Assembly: GCA_000613465.1 (NCBI GenBank)
Contig: BAJA01000002.1
Location: 186,001 to 250,000, forward strand
Reading direction: 5' to 3'
DNA: 64,000 nt
From: Bacteroides nordii WAL 11050 = JCM 12987
GTDB lineage: Bacteria > Bacteroidota > Bacteroidia > Bacteroidales > Bacteroidaceae
Each line of letters starts with the position of its first letter. The stretch's first letter is position 1. Of this stretch, positions 27,658 to 42,111 are shown piece after piece. The position numbers and the translations under genes are program-made. The notes below the pieces were generated by a model, which ran no database searches, was not told where the DNA came from, and saw only the letters and a program-made list of their open reading frames with translations.

Positions 27658-27760
27658 GTTTACGCATTAAGTTGGTTACAAAAGTAGAAAGATTTTCGTG
27701 GTTTTAGGGTGTAAAACAAAAAAAGATGCCTCTAAATTTCGTTTGTAGATATAAAAAAAC

Positions 27761-27768
27761 TACTTTTG
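27761..27768 (+). promoter_or_regulatory. -7 element of the TPR protein gene
   Basis: TACTTTTG fits TAnnTTTG. The nearest upstream TTTG (27742-27745) is only 15 bases away, so the -33 is weak. The element decides the start codon of the next gene (27819, not 27726). Confidence 0.55.
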
Positions 27769-27818
27769 CGAGTCGAAATATCAAAGTCAGAATAATAACA
27801 AAAAAGAATCATATAAAA

Positions 27819-28502
27819 ATGGCAGAACAAAAGCACCACAATGAACAAATGAATGTGGAAGATGCACTGACACAGTCGGAAGCATTTCTTATCAAAAACA
27901 AAAAAGCAATCATCGGCGGAGTTGTTGCCGTGATTATTATCGTAGCAGGTTTCATCATGTACAAACACCTTTATGCCGAACCTCGTGAAGAAAAAGCACA
28001 AGCTGCTCTTTTCAAAGGTCAAGAACTGTTTGAACAGGATAATTTCGAGCAAGCATTAAATGGTGACAGTATCGGCTACACCGGTTTTCTGAAAGTAGCC
28101 AGTGATTTCAGCGGAACTAAAGCTGCCAACTTGGCTAAAGCCTATGCAGGCATCTGCTATGCACATCTGGGCAAATATGATGAGGCGATTAAATATCTGA
28201 ATGATTTTGACGGAACAGATCAAATGGTGGGTCCTGCCGTTCTTGCTGCCGCAGGTAATTGCTACGCACAATTGGATCAGCTTGACAAAGCAGCTTCTTC
28301 TTTATTGAAAGCTGCCGACAAAGCAGATAGCAATACATTGAGTCCTATTTACCTGTTGCAAGCTGGAGAAATCCTGGTAAAACAAGGAAAAATAGAAGAA
28401 GCAATCAAAGCATATACAACCATTAAGGATAAATATTTCCAGTCTTATCAGGCAATGGATATCGATAAATACATCGAGCAAGCTAAACTTCTGAAAAAGT
28501 AA
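27819..28502 (+). CDS. TPR-containing single-pass membrane protein
   Basis: A 227-residue inner-membrane protein. A short acidic N-terminus is followed by one transmembrane helix (about residues 31-50: AIIGGVVAVIIIVAGFIMY) and then tetratricopeptide repeats (AYAGICYAHLGKYDEAIKYL; VLAAAGNCYAQLDQLDKAAS; YLLQAGEILVKQGKIEEAI). The topology recalls YfgM-type ancillary proteins, but no function is assigned. The start at MAEQKHH is used because an upstream in-frame ATG at 27726 precedes the -7 element. ribH follows after a hairpin with the shared loop core. Confidence 0.8.
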   Translation: MAEQKHHNEQMNVEDALTQSEAFLIKNKKAIIGGVVAVIIIVAGFIMYKHLYAEPREEKAQAALFKGQELFEQDNFEQALNGDSIGYTGFLKVASDFSGTKAANLAKAYAGICYAHLGKYDEAIKYLNDFDGTDQMVGPAVLAAAGNCYAQLDQLDKAASSLLKAADKADSNTLSPIYLLQAGEILVKQGKIEEAIKAYTTIKDKYFQSYQAMDIDKYIEQAKLLKK

Positions 28503-28519
28503 ATAAAGTATCAACCAAT

Positions 28520-28577
28520 AGTGAAGAGTGAAAAGTACTCTGTAGCCTTGTAGCGCAGTAGCTTTTCACTCTTTATT
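28520..28577. repeat. Intergenic hairpin with GTGAAAAG arms
   Basis: AGTGAAGAGTGAAAAG pairs with GCTTTTCACTCTTTATT. The loop contains TACTCTGTAG then TTGTAGCGCAGTAG, a diverged form of the shared core. It lies between two co-directional genes. Confidence 0.65.
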
Positions 28578-28594
28578 TTTAACTCATAATGATT

Positions 28595-29089
28595 ATGGCT
28601 ACAGCTTATCACAATTTATCAGACTATGATTTCAATTCTGTTCCTAATGCAGAAGAGATGAAATTTGGTATTGTTGTTTCTGAATGGAACGATAAAATTA
28701 CAGGTGCATTGTTGAATGGTGCAGTAAATACATTAAAGAAACATGGTGCAAAAACAGAAAATATTCTGGTAAAAACAGTACCCGGAAGTTTTGAACTTAC
28801 TTTCGGAGCTAACCAAATGATGGAAAATTGCGACGTGGATGCAATTATAATAATTGGTTGCGTAATAAAAGGAGATACTCCACATTTTGATTATGTTTGT
28901 ATGGGAGTAACCCAAGGAGTTGCCCAATTAAATGCAACAGGCGATATACCAGTTATTTACGGACTTATTACCACCAATACAATGGAGCAGGCAGAAGATA
29001 GAGCCGGTGGTAAGCTGGGTAATAAAGGAGACGAATGTGCAATTACTGCAATAAAAATGATCGATTTTGTTTGGAGTTTAAATAAATAG
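28595..29089 (+). CDS. ribH: 6,7-dimethyl-8-ribityllumazine synthase
   Basis: Penultimate enzyme of riboflavin synthesis, condensing the ribityl-aminouracil with dihydroxybutanone phosphate; forms an icosahedral or pentameric shell. At 164 residues from MATAYHN it has the normal length. Signatures are [33 protein letters not shown], the catalytic-His loop GDTPHFDYV and [17 protein letters not shown]. An upstream in-frame ATG two codons earlier is possible. The tRNA promoter begins inside its 3' end. Confidence 0.96.
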   Translation: MATAYHNLSDYDFNSVPNAEEMKFGIVVSEWNDKITGALLNGAVNTLKKHGAKTENILVKTVPGSFELTFGANQMMENCDVDAIIIIGCVIKGDTPHFDYVCMGVTQGVAQLNATGDIPVIYGLITTNTMEQAEDRAGGKLGNKGDECAITAIKMIDFVWSLNK

Positions 29090-29100
29090 TTGTATCTTTG
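29066..29100 (+). promoter_or_regulatory. Promoter of the tRNA-Tyr/tRNA-Gly pair
   Basis: TTTG at 29070-29073, a 19-base spacer, and TATCTTTG at 29093-29100. The -33 box lies inside the last codons of ribH. Confidence 0.8.
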
Positions 29101-29161
29101 CACCGCAATTGAGAAACAAACCAGCTTAAGTGAAAGCAAAAGGTACTCAAAAGCAAAAAAA

Positions 29162-29244
29162 GGGCAAATACCAGAGTGGCCAAATGGGGCAGACTGTAAA
29201 TCTGCTGTCTTTCGACTTCGGTGGTTCGAATCCATCTTTGCCCA
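29162..29244 (+). tRNA. tRNA-Tyr (anticodon GTA)
   Basis: Acceptor arm GGGCAAA (29162-29168) pairs with TTTGCCC (29237-29243). The anticodon loop is ACTGTAAAT with GTA, a long variable arm follows as expected for type II tRNA-Tyr, and the T arm carries GGTTCGAATCC. The length is 83 bases; CCA is not encoded. Confidence 0.95.
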
Positions 29245-29252
29245 CAAAAATT

Positions 29253-29325
29253 GCGGAAGTAGCTCAGTTGATAGAGCATTAGCCTTCCAAGCTGAGGGTC
29301 GCGGGTTTGAGCCCCGTCTTCCGCT
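29253..29325 (+). tRNA. tRNA-Gly (anticodon TCC)
   Basis: Acceptor GCGGAAG (29253-29259) pairs with CTTCCGC (29318-29324). The D arm is AGCTCAGTTGATAGAGC, the anticodon loop CCTTCCAAG has TCC, and the T arm is CGGGTTTGAGCCCCG. It lies eight bases after tRNA-Tyr and is likely co-transcribed. Confidence 0.95.
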
Positions 29326-29334
29326 CTCAAGAGA

Positions 29335-29368
29335 AGAGAATCTGAGGTATCAGGTTCTCTTTTTTTAT
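29335..29368 (+). terminator. Intrinsic terminator of the tRNA operon
   Basis: AGAGAATCTGA pairs with TCAGGTTCTCT (one bulged mismatch), followed by a run of seven or eight T. Confidence 0.85.
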
Positions 29369-33210
<3,842 letters not shown>

Positions 33211-33330
33211 TGAAAGGATGTACGATTGGATGTACGATTGAAGTAACTCTTTTAAAAGCCTGTTTCAGCAATGTTAGAGACAGAGTAATCCCAATCGTAC
33301 ATCGTAAATCGTCTAATCGTAAATAAATTC
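33211..33330. repeat. Intergenic repeat with GTACGATTG words
   Basis: GGATGTACGATTGGATGTAC pairs with CAATCGTACATCGTAAATCG across about 50 bases. It is one more arm-variable hairpin between GH2 and the kinase; related CGATTTAC words recur near 36210 and 58018. Confidence 0.5.
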
Positions 33331-33373
33331 ATTCTATTAAGAAATTAATTCATCAACTTTAAAAATAAAAATC

Positions 33374-34462
33374 ATGAAAAATCTATTCGACATCGTTTCG
33401 CACTTCGAAACAAAAGGTACTATCAGCGAAATAAAACCGCTGGGTGCCGGACTTATTAACGACACATACAAAGTGAGTACTGCTGAAGCTGACGCACCGG
33501 ACTATGTACTCCAACGTATCAACCATGCCATCTTCCAGAATGTGGAGATGCTGCAAAACAATATAGCAGCTGTAACCAGTCATATCCGCCGAAAACTGCA
33601 AGAACAGGGAGAAACAGATATCGATCGTAAAGTCCTGACTTTTGTAAAAGCTGACGGAGGTAAAACATATTGGTATGATGGTGAAAACTACTGGCGTATC
33701 ATGGTTTTCATCCCCCGAGCAAAAACCTATGAAACAGTTAATCCGGAATATTCTTATTACGCCGGAGTGGCTTTCGGTGATTTCCAGGCAAAATTGGCCG
33801 ATATTCCGGAAACATTGGGAGAAACAATTCCCGATTTCCACAATATGGAGTTCCGGTTGAAACAGCTTCGTGATGCCGTAGCTGCCAATGCAGCCGGCAG
33901 ATTGACTGAGGTTCAATATTATATCGACGAAATAGAAAAGCGTGCCGATGAAATGTGTAAGGCAGAGCGTATGTACCGCGAAGGAACCCTTCCTAAACGT
34001 GTATGCCACTGCGATACCAAAGTGAACAACATGATGTTTGACGAAGATGGAAAAGTACTCTGTGTCATCGACCTGGATACAGTAATGCCGAGTTTTATCT
34101 TCTCCGACTATGGAGATTTTCTACGCACAGGAGCCAATACCGGTGACGAAGATGATAAAGACCTGAATCGTGTGAACTTCAACATGGAAATTTTCAAAGC
34201 ATTTACCAAAGGGTATCTGGAAGGAGCACATTCATTCCTGACTCCGGTAGAGATAGAAAATTTACCTTACGCAGCCGCTTTGTTCCCCTATATGCAATGT
34301 GTACGTTTCCTTGCCGATTACATCAACGGAGATACTTACTACAAAATCAAATATCCCGAACATAATCTGGTACGCACCAAAGCCCAATTCAAGCTATTGC
34401 AAAGCGTAGAGGAACACACTCCGGAAATGGTAGCATTTATTCACGAATGCTTAAAGAGTTGA
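33374..34462 (+). CDS. NahK-like phosphotransferase (putative N-acetylhexosamine 1-kinase)
   Basis: A 362-residue kinase of the aminoglycoside phosphotransferase/choline kinase fold. Key motifs are the catalytic loop VCHCDTKVNNMMFDE (Brenner-type HxDxxxxN) and the metal-binding Asp in VIDLDTVMPSFIFSDYGD. The N-terminal nucleotide region is IKPLGAGLINDTYKV with LQRIN. It resembles bifidobacterial NahK, which phosphorylates GlcNAc and GalNAc at C1 in lacto-N-biose use. Its place after a beta-galactosidase supports this; the exact sugar is inferred. The spacer contains GGATGTACGATTG repeats. Confidence 0.8.
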   Translation: MKNLFDIVSHFETKGTISEIKPLGAGLINDTYKVSTAEADAPDYVLQRINHAIFQNVEMLQNNIAAVTSHIRRKLQEQGETDIDRKVLTFVKADGGKTYWYDGENYWRIMVFIPRAKTYETVNPEYSYYAGVAFGDFQAKLADIPETLGETIPDFHNMEFRLKQLRDAVAANAAGRLTEVQYYIDEIEKRADEMCKAERMYREGTLPKRVCHCDTKVNNMMFDEDGKVLCVIDLDTVMPSFIFSDYGDFLRTGANTGDEDDKDLNRVNFNMEIFKAFTKGYLEGAHSFLTPVEIENLPYAAALFPYMQCVRFLADYINGDTYYKIKYPEHNLVRTKAQFKLLQSVEEHTPEMVAFIHECLKS

Positions 34463-34541
34463 AAGTTGAAAATGGAAAGTTGAAAGTTACTATGCAGTGC
34501 AACTTATTGTTCACTGTCAATTGTCAATTATCAACTGTCAA
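34462..34541. repeat. Intergenic repeat with GTTGAAAG and CAATTGTCAA words
   Basis: The left half GTTGAAAGTTGAAAATGG resembles the 0.7-kb hairpin, followed by the core TTACTATGCAGTGCAAC. The right half uses CTGTCAATTGTCAATTATC instead of the complement of the left arm, so the two arms no longer match. Confidence 0.55.
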
Positions 34542-35217
34542 TTGAAAAACCTCCTTCTTTCCAAATATAAACAATAGGACGGCGGATAAACGGTTTCAGT
34601 TTTTCCGCTGTTTCTTTTTCCATGTATTCAGGAGTGGCCAGTGTGAAAGTAAGCGTATGATCCGTTGCCGACAAATCGGCTTTCATAAGCAACATATCAG
34701 CCTGCAAACGAGCCTCACTATATTCATAAGATGAAGCCGAATCAGGAGTATTCAGAAAATTATTCATTACAGGCAGTGCCGTAATAAAATCAGATAAAGG
34801 AAGTTCTTTCCAGTCAGTGGTATAGAACTGAATACTACTATCACATGCCGGAGCACAAGCAGTAGACACCGTACAAATAACCTGTGTAGAATCATTAACA
34901 GCCAACAGTTTCATTTGCCAAGTACTTTGCGGAGTCATCTGAATACGAATATAATCTTTGTTCAGATCCGTCATTTCTGATTCTCCCCCAAAACGATTTT
35001 CCACCTTTGCTTTCATTTTACTCTCCAGAAAATCAATAAAATCAGCACGATTCACTGCCGTAAGCAGTGGAGAAAGAGAATCAGGCATACTGACAAATAC
35101 TGCCTTAGCCTCCTGCTGCGCCCGAAGCGGAGCAAACAAAAACAAACCCAAGCCTAAAAAAAACACACCCAAGCTTACTCTTTTTTTGACTAAGTCCCAT
35201 TTATCTATCTTTTCCAT
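34531..35217 (-). CDS. DUF3256 family protein
   Basis: A 228-residue exported protein of the Bacteroidales-restricted DUF3256 family (recalled, not searched). An N-terminal hydrophobic signal (VSLGVFFLGLGLFLFAPLRAQ) precedes an alpha/beta domain. It contains RADFIDFLESKMKAKVENRFGG, KDYIRIQMTPQSTWQMKLL and a Cys-containing segment TACAPACDSS. It ends PIVYIWKEGGFSIDS. No catalytic motif is recognised and the function is unknown. It is convergent with the kinase gene. Confidence 0.7.
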   Translation of the reverse strand: MEKIDKWDLVKKRVSLGVFFLGLGLFLFAPLRAQQEAKAVFVSMPDSLSPLLTAVNRADFIDFLESKMKAKVENRFGGESEMTDLNKDYIRIQMTPQSTWQMKLLAVNDSTQVICTVSTACAPACDSSIQFYTTDWKELPLSDFITALPVMNNFLNTPDSASSYEYSEARLQADMLLMKADLSATDHTLTFTLATPEYMEKETAEKLKPFIRRPIVYIWKEGGFSIDS

Positions 35218-35257
35218 CCTTCATCATCTATTTATATTAATCTTAATCTGACCCATC

Positions 35258-35286
35258 GCCTGCCGTACCTCCCGTGCGGGAAGCAC
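35258..35286 (+). repeat. Dispersed GCCTGCCGTACCTCCCGTGC repeat
   Basis: Same 29-30 base element as 26031-26060 and 56842-56871, with the GGGAAGCAC end repeated twice here (GGGAAGCACCGGGAAGCAC). Confidence 0.7.
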
Positions 35287-35296
35287 CGGGAAGCAC

Positions 35297-36194
35297 CTAT
35301 TTTGTTCCCAAATATAGGAAGAACATTCCAATCAGCACCAGAATAAGGTCAATTGCTTTACTTTTTAAATTCTTTTCACGGAAGAACAACGCTCCGAAAA
35401 GGAAAGACACAACCACACTACCACGCGCACCATAGAAACAATAGAAATCATGGAATCTTCGTAACTCAATGCATAGAAATATACAAAATCGGCAGCACAT
35501 AGAAAGACTGAAATCAAGATGATCGTCCAGTCCCAACGGAAAGGAGTGGTCGTTTTACGCTTCGGCCACCAAAGTAATGCAGGATAGGACACATGATAAA
35601 CACCTGATACACATTGTACCACGACTGTACTAACATTGGATTGAGATGTTTCATCAGGTATTTGTCATACAGACCACTAACAGCCCCCATCACAGCAGCC
35701 AATACAATAAAAAAGATCCACTTATCGTGTTTAAAGTCGATACCTTCTTTTTTCCCCGACCGACTCAGCATAAAAAAAGAGATAATAGCCATCAGTACTC
35801 CAATCCATTGATAGAGATTCAGACGTTCTCCGAATATCAGCATCGCTCCTACCAATACCATCACCGGACGGGTGGCATTAATAGGCCCTACAATGGTCAA
35901 CGGTAAATGTTTCATTCCGAAATAACCGAATATCCACGAAGAAAGAACAATAAACGACTTTATTACAATATACTTGTGTACATCCCAGCCGGCAACAGGA
36001 ACTTCGAACATTGTCCCGCCCAATACATCAGGAGTATATACAGACAAGAGTATAAAAGGCAAAAAGATCAGACTCGAGAAAATCGTATTCAAAAATAACA
36101 CCGGAAGCACAGCATTGTCTTTGAGAGACTGCTTTTTGAACACATCATAAAATCCTAATAAAGCAGCTGAGAGGAAGGCAAGTAATAACCACAT
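35297..36194 (-). pseudogene. EamA/DMT-family transporter, two frameshifts
   Basis: A ten-helix drug/metabolite transporter-type membrane protein of about 300 residues. The first 190 residues are intact (MWLLLAFLSAALLGFYDVFK, GPINATRPVMVLVGAML, KYLMKHLNPMLVQSWYNVYQ). One base is missing near 35590, where the true path is QVFIM then SYPALLWWPKRK. A second is missing near 35426, where SIVSMVR must continue RGSVVVSFLFGALFF to the end LIGMFFLYLGTK. Each needs one added base. Substrate unknown. The cluster of clean single-base losses favours sequence error over decay. Confidence 0.8.
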
Positions 36195-36246
36195 GAGTTT
36201 ATTTACAATTAGACGATTTACTATTTACGATTGAAGATACTTTTTT

Positions 36247-36999
36247 TCATATGAGAAAGAGATGTCGAGGATATTCTACGCTGACCAGAAAGAGGGCGTT
36301 ACCAGGGGCAGAAGTACCCGCTTTACAACGGTCTTGCTGTTCGATGATCTGGCGGAAGCCTTCTACAGTAAGTTTACCACGGCCCACTTCAAGCAGAGTA
36401 CCCACTATCGCACGCACCATGTTGCGCAAAAAACGATCAGCCTGGATAGTAAATACCCAGGTAGTATCATCTACCTGTGTCCACTCTGCATGCATAATTC
36501 TGCAAAGATTAGTTTTCACATCCGTATGAAGTTTACTAAAACTTGTGAAATCCGAATAATCAAACAAGGTTGCAGCCGCTCTATTCATCAGTTCAAAATC
36601 CAATGTGCCATAAACCCGACAGCGATACTGACGATTGAAAGGATATTTGGTGGTAGTGACATAATATTTATAAGTACGTGCCGTTGCATCAAAACGTGCA
36701 TGTGCATCCTTCTTCACCCGGCAAACTTTAAAAACCGAAATATCCGGAGGTAATAAACGATTCAGTTTATCGGTAACAATCAACGTATCGAGTTCTTCTT
36801 CATTGTCAAAGTGTGCTACCATCAACGAGGCATGTACACCTGCATCCGTTCTTCCGGCTCCTATCACTTCTACTTCCCTTCTGAGAAAAGTGGACAATGC
36901 TTTCATCAGACACTCCTGCACACTGCTTCCATTGGGTTGAATCTGCCAACCGTGGTAGTTGGTTCCGTCGTAAGCCAAATAAATGAAATATCTTTGCAC
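36247..36999 (-). CDS. truA: tRNA pseudouridine(38-40) synthase
   Basis: Makes pseudouridine at positions 38-40 of the anticodon arm. At 250 residues it has the normal length. The catalytic Asp is residue 52 in [12 protein letters not shown]. Other signatures are [28 protein letters not shown] and [17 protein letters not shown]. It lies downstream of the two-component regulator gene and may be a separate unit. Confidence 0.96.
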   Translation of the reverse strand: MQRYFIYLAYDGTNYHGWQIQPNGSSVQECLMKALSTFLRREVEVIGAGRTDAGVHASLMVAHFDNEEELDTLIVTDKLNRLLPPDISVFKVCRVKKDAHARFDATARTYKYYVTTTKYPFNRQYRCRVYGTLDFELMNRAAATLFDYSDFTSFSKLHTDVKTNLCRIMHAEWTQVDDTTWVFTIQADRFLRNMVRAIVGTLLEVGRGKLTVEGFRQIIEQQDRCKAGTSAPGNALFLVSVEYPRHLFLI

Positions 37000-37053
37000 G
37001 CTTTTATCCGATTATTGGTTTTCGCGTGCAAAGGTAATTATTTTAATCGAGAA

Positions 37054-40000
37054 TCAGGAATTATCCGTTGAATTCGCATAAGTAGAGGGTGTCGAACCAA
37101 ATGTATCCACAAAGTGCTTACGGAAAGTAGGTATATCATTATATCCCACCATCTCAGCCACTTCCTGAACAGCATACACCTTCTGTTTCAGCAGTCCAGC
37201 CGCTTTTTTCATACGTACCCCTCTTATCAGCTCTATAATCGTGAAGTCCGTACTCTGCTTTACTTTTCGATACAACGTAGGTTGACTCATATTCATATCT
37301 GATGCCAATCGCTTCACATTGAAATCCGCTTCACGGATATTCTCTTCTATAATTTTCACCAACGAAGCAATGAACGGATCTTCCATTTTTACCTCTTCTG
37401 TACCCTCATCTGTTTCACTATTACCATGTTCAGGCAACACCAGCAATTTGGTATACATCTGTTTCAGGTTCACACGCCCATTTATCAAATTCCGTACTTT
37501 TGCTTTCAGTATACTCGGAGTAAAAGGTTTCAGAATATAATCATCTGCACCCAGTTCAAGTCCTCTGACGATGTCTTCGTCTTCCACCTTCGCTGTCAGC
37601 ATGATAAACGGAATATGACAAGTATCCAATCCTTCCTTCACCTCCTTGCAGCATTCAAATCCGTCCTTAACGGGCATCATCACATCACAAAGAATCAGGT
37701 CCGGCTGCTCCTTGATGGCCATATCCACACCTTCCTGTCCATTGGTAGCCATTATTATGTTATAATCCTTCCCAAACAGAACTTTCAGATAGAGACGGAT
37801 ATCTTTATGATCTTCTACAATCAATAAGTTCTTCTTTGCTCTCGCAACAGCAGGGGTTTCAACAGGTATATGCACCACAGTCTCTTCCGGTCTGGGCACT
37901 TCCCGAGGCACTTCTGCCTCAACTACCGGCACTACCGCCTCCTCTACTTCCTTCGGTTCATCCTCTTCCACGAACAAAATATTCGGATCATTTTCCAGCA
38001 CTTCTTTTCCAATAGGAATATTTACAGTAACCTCCGTTCCTGTTCCTTCTTCACTGTTCAGGCTTATTGAACCATGATGAAACAGAATAACTTGTTCCAT
38101 CACATCATATCCCAATTCAATCCCTGTCAGATCTGTCTGAAGTTCTTCATCACTGTCTGCCTGACCTCCTTCACCTGGCTTTTTCCACTATCCGACACAG
38201 TAATTGTACAATAAGCTACTCCGTTGTTCACCGTCTCCTGCATTGACAAATGTACTGAACCTGACAGACGTACATGATTGAACGCATTAGAGAGCAGATT
38301 ATGCAACACAAATCGGATTCTATTACTATCTACCCAGATCTCAAGTTCTTTTTTAGTCTTTTTATCATAATGAAAGTCAATCTGATTCATGCGTACCAGT
38401 TCGCTCACCGCAAAAACTACTTTGTCCAAAATCTTATCAGCAGTATTACGAGATACTTCCAGCTTTTCCGCCAAAGGGCGTTGAGTATAAATAGCTAATA
38501 ACTGATTACATGCATCCAGCATCCCAAGAGAGTTTCTGTATGCCACACGTACCTTCGACAGAATTCTGGTCGACAAATCATTCTCCTGCGACATTTCCTT
38601 CAATGGCGCAATAATCAGTGAAAGTGGCGTACGCAATTCCTGTACAAACAACGTGAGCAGCTGATTGCGCATCGCTTCTATTTCTTGTTTTTGTTCTTGT
38701 TTCATCTTTGCAAGATTTAGTGTTTCTTTCAGCTCCATCTCACGAGCTTTATGCATCTCACGTTTTTTCCCCTTACGCTCCATGTAATAATATACAATGA
38801 AGAGTATCCCTAAAAACAGGGCCATATATCCCAGATAGGCCCAACCTGTTTTCCACCAATGTGTATTCACACGAATAGACATTTCAATCATTTCTCCTTC
38901 ACTGGCATCCGGATAGATCAGTTTCACTTGCAGTGTATAGTCTCCTACAGGCAGATGTCTGTACGAAATACCATTTTCCAGCGTTCCTATTTTCCATGCC
39001 TCATCCGGCAATAACCGATAAGCTATTTTCCGTTGCATCATGCCAAACTGCAAATCTGAAAAATAAAAAGTGAAATCATTATTATCAGCATCAAATACAA
39101 ACTTCTGCTGCAAATTGGGCGAGGTAGTCAGCAATATCTGCCCATTCCTCTTTTCTCCCACAGGTACAGATTCACCATTTACCCACAATTCCGACACCAC
39201 CAACCGACTTTTATTTCGGGTACTCTTAGCCATCAATGGGTCAAAATAAATCAATTCTCCCGAATTCCCCCACAGCAACCGACCGTCCCGAAGACGGCAT
39301 ACTTTATCACAATCTCCAAACAAAGCATAATCATAAAATGTAGTCCGGTCATTTCTTATTGTCATAATCCCCGAATTACTTCCCAACCAGGTATTTCCAT
39401 TCTGATCATCAACCATACAGAAAATATGTCCGCTACTCAAACCATTCATCAAAGTAAACACACTTTCCACTTTATCCTTTTCACGTCCGTCTATGCGAAA
39501 TATTTTATCAGAGTAAGAAGCAAATATTTGATTGTAACTATTAACATAAATAAAATTTACCGGCGATACATTCAACCCGGCATCCCGTTCATAGTTTCCA
39601 AACAAAGTAATATCGGTTCCCTGTACATCAATACGCTTCAATCCAAGATTCGTACCCACCCATATATTTCCTTCTTTATCTTCTGCTACGGCACGCACAT
39701 CTTTCACCTTCACGCCTTTATCTTCCAATTGTACCAGCCGACTGGTATTTCCTTTGCTATCAAAAAGAATCAGTCCCTCTGCTGTAGCAATCCACAAGCG
39801 ATTTCTGGAATCCAGGCAGAACTGACGGATAGAAGCTGAAAAATTAGTCCTACCAGCAGGAGCCAACTTATAAGATTCCACCTTTTCTGTTACCGGATCA
39901 ATATATAAAACTCCGGCATGCTCATCACCCAGCCATAAGCATCCATTTCTATCTTTATAAATCCTGTAGTTCTCGTTTACCTTTATCCCTTTCGTCCATG

Positions 40001-41195
40001 GTACAAAAGAAGTATTTTCTGAAAGAACCGTTGAAGTACTTCTCCATACTTGTCCTTTATTCGTAGCGATCCACACACAGCCTTTCATATCTTCCTCAAT
40101 GGCGGTAACATCTGCATTAAACCGTTGTTGCAGACGATTGCATGCATCTTTAGTAAAATCAACTTTAAGTGCCCCACCTCCAAACGTACCTACCCACAAC
40201 ATTCTTTGCGAATCATCCCACAGCAAACTCGTCACTTTTTTCGCCACCTTAAAATTATATGGTTGCTCTACATAATCCATTCTATAAGCGGATTTAGTCA
40301 GATCTTTAGAATCGAATTCCAGACGAAACAACCCTGTCCAGGCAGCTACATAATAAGTATTTTCATCCAGACAGATAACATCCGTCACATACGTATCCTG
40401 CAATGGCGAATACCCACCCGCCTCATGCAAGGTATGAAATGTTTGCTGTTTGAGATTATAACATTCAATGTTGGCCCTCGACGAACAGATCCACAAATAA
40501 TCTCCATGTTGATAGAGAGTTGTTATTTTGCTATACTCCGCTTTAAGCATCTCAACTTTTCCGGAGATAACATCATAAATCGCCACTTTCGAATTGTCTA
40601 CGCTGACAAAAAGAGTCTCACTGCCTATTCCGCATAGTTTTGAAATGTTTCCCTTTACTATAGGCTCAACCGATAAAGTAAATGTGATACACTCCTCTCC
40701 CTCCTTTTCAGAACGGACAGCTTTCCCTATATAGAGCCCACTGCTGGTTCCGACACAAACAAAGTCTTTGCTTACTATATATAAAGAGGTGATACTTTTC
40801 GTATCAAATGACGAATCAAAGTTTACAGGTAGATAAACCTCTTTATTCGTATCAAAGCAGACAATCCCCCGTAAAAGACGGAGGTAAAGCAAACCATCAG
40901 TATCTTCTGAAATAGAATAAACGGCATCCAACACCGGTTGTGAAGAAGAATCATAACGAGAAGTCAAAGGGTAATTCAACAATCGAAAACCGTCATAACG
41001 ACTGAGGCCCATATCTGTAGCAAACCAAACAAATCCTCTCTTTCCGTTATGGATATCATAAATAGTATTGTTATTCAACCCACTATTCATCGTAACAGGA
41101 AGCATGTTACCATAAAATGAGAAGGAATAAGAAAAGTACGGAGCCCCCAAAAGGCAGAGTATTAGCAATGAAAATTTAATCAAATGCTGTTTCAT
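37054..41195 (-). pseudogene. Hybrid two-component regulator (HTCS), frameshifted, with non-canonical kinase residues
   Basis: A one-polypeptide sensor/regulator of about 1,370 residues. It has a signal peptide, two Reg_prop propellers (GLSRYDGFRLLNY, WVGTFGGGALKV), a Y_Y_Y domain, a membrane helix (YMALFLGILFIVYYY), HisKA, HATPase, a receiver (LILCDVMMPVKDG; KPFTPSILKAK) and an AraC-type DNA-binding end (GYNDIPTFRKHFVDTFGSTP). The frame is broken near 38133: ...MKNFRQI stops, and LTGIELGYDVMEQV continues after adding one base. The H-box reads FVQELRTPLS, with Gln (codon 38640-38642) where the phospho-accepting His is expected. The G1 box is DSGKSQ rather than DxGxG. The start at MKQHLIK follows the signal-peptide pattern. 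It may control a neighbouring locus; the target is unknown. Confidence 0.85.
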
Positions 41196-41357
41196 CTGTG
41201 TGGAAATAGTGATAACTACATTATTATTTGTTCGTATTAAGACACAAATATATACAAAAACTACCAGATACAAAACAAATAATAAATAAACTTATATTTA
41301 TTATCCATATCGAAATGCTCAGTCAAAAAAGCAATGTCTGCATTATCATAATAAAAT

Positions 41358-41383
41358 CCCCTGCAGGCAAAAACCTACAGGGG
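41358..41383 (-). terminator. Intrinsic terminator of the lipoprotein gene
   Basis: CCCTGCAGG and CCTACAGGGG (41358-41367 with 41374-41383) form a stem. On the minus strand it is followed by ATTTTATT. It ends the gene at 41491-42111 and isolates it from the HTCS gene. Confidence 0.75.
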
Positions 41384-41490
41384 AATAGTTTGTTCTTGTT
41401 TTCGGTGTCCCTCAACTATTTATACAAAAAGAATCAATTGTTTGTTTCAGTGTTCCCCACCTTATTATTTTTTTATCGTACAATAAATAA

Positions 41491-42111
41491 TTACTTGCTA
41501 TATTTTAATAGTTGAAAACTATATGTTCCTTCTTCTGTCAGAAAATTGTAATTGCCTTTGAATACCACCGGTACTTTCACCAATACATTACCTTCATCTT
41601 TTACTTTGAAATACAGGTAACTTTCTGATTCGAATCCATAGGTATTACCGTCACCCCCCTTCACCGGAGAGAGTGACAAACCTTGTGCACGCCAGTCGAA
41701 TAAATTGGAAGAGAAAGAATAATCAGTACCCCAATAATATACCTTATTATTATCAAAGCTGAATTTTAGCTCAACGCTCAGTGCAAAACCTTCATTCACA
41801 CTGCTACGGGTAGAAGCCTGATAGTTGCCGGACATGACCACTTTCTCATAACCATTCTCCGAGGTACGTATACAATTGTGTTGAGTATTGCTGTTCTGAC
41901 GCAAAGCCTCGAGAACATTACGCATATCTTCTGTTGAAACTGATGGAATATTGTCAGCACCTGTAATACTATATGTAACGTTCTCTACGCCATAAGCACT
42001 CCTTACTGATTCGAAAAGGGAAGTTTGTTCTACTATGTCATTGTCTGCACTTGTGCAAGAAGTAAAACCAAATACTAATGCAATTACGATAAAAGAATAA
42101 ATAGTCTTCAT
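41491..42111 (-). CDS. Hypothetical lipoprotein
   Basis: I do not recognise a family. The 206-residue protein has a signal peptide with lipobox FGFTSC (Cys about residue 19). A short helical part follows (DIVEQTSLFESVRSAYG, TEDMRNVLEALRQNSN), then beta-rich sequence (VELKFSFDNNKVYYWG, ESYLYFKVKDEGNVLVKVPV) ending TYSFQLLKYSK. Its upstream region holds a 21-base word TTTGTTTTGTTTGTATTCCT (42163-42182) that recurs with one change at 52866-52886. It could be an envelope stress or surface lipoprotein, but nothing in the sequence decides this. Confidence 0.6.
   Translation of the reverse strand: MKTIYSFIVIALVFGFTSCTSADNDIVEQTSLFESVRSAYGVENVTYSITGADNIPSVSTEDMRNVLEALRQNSNTQHNCIRTSENGYEKVVMSGNYQASTRSSVNEGFALSVELKFSFDNNKVYYWGTDYSFSSNLFDWRAQGLSLSPVKGGDGNTYGFESESYLYFKVKDEGNVLVKVPVVFKGNYNFLTEEGTYSFQLLKYSK

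Noticed and set aside
35297-35622. Separate small membrane proteins downstream of the EamA gene
   Set aside because: The fragments join the upstream frame into one normal ten-helix transporter after adding two single bases.
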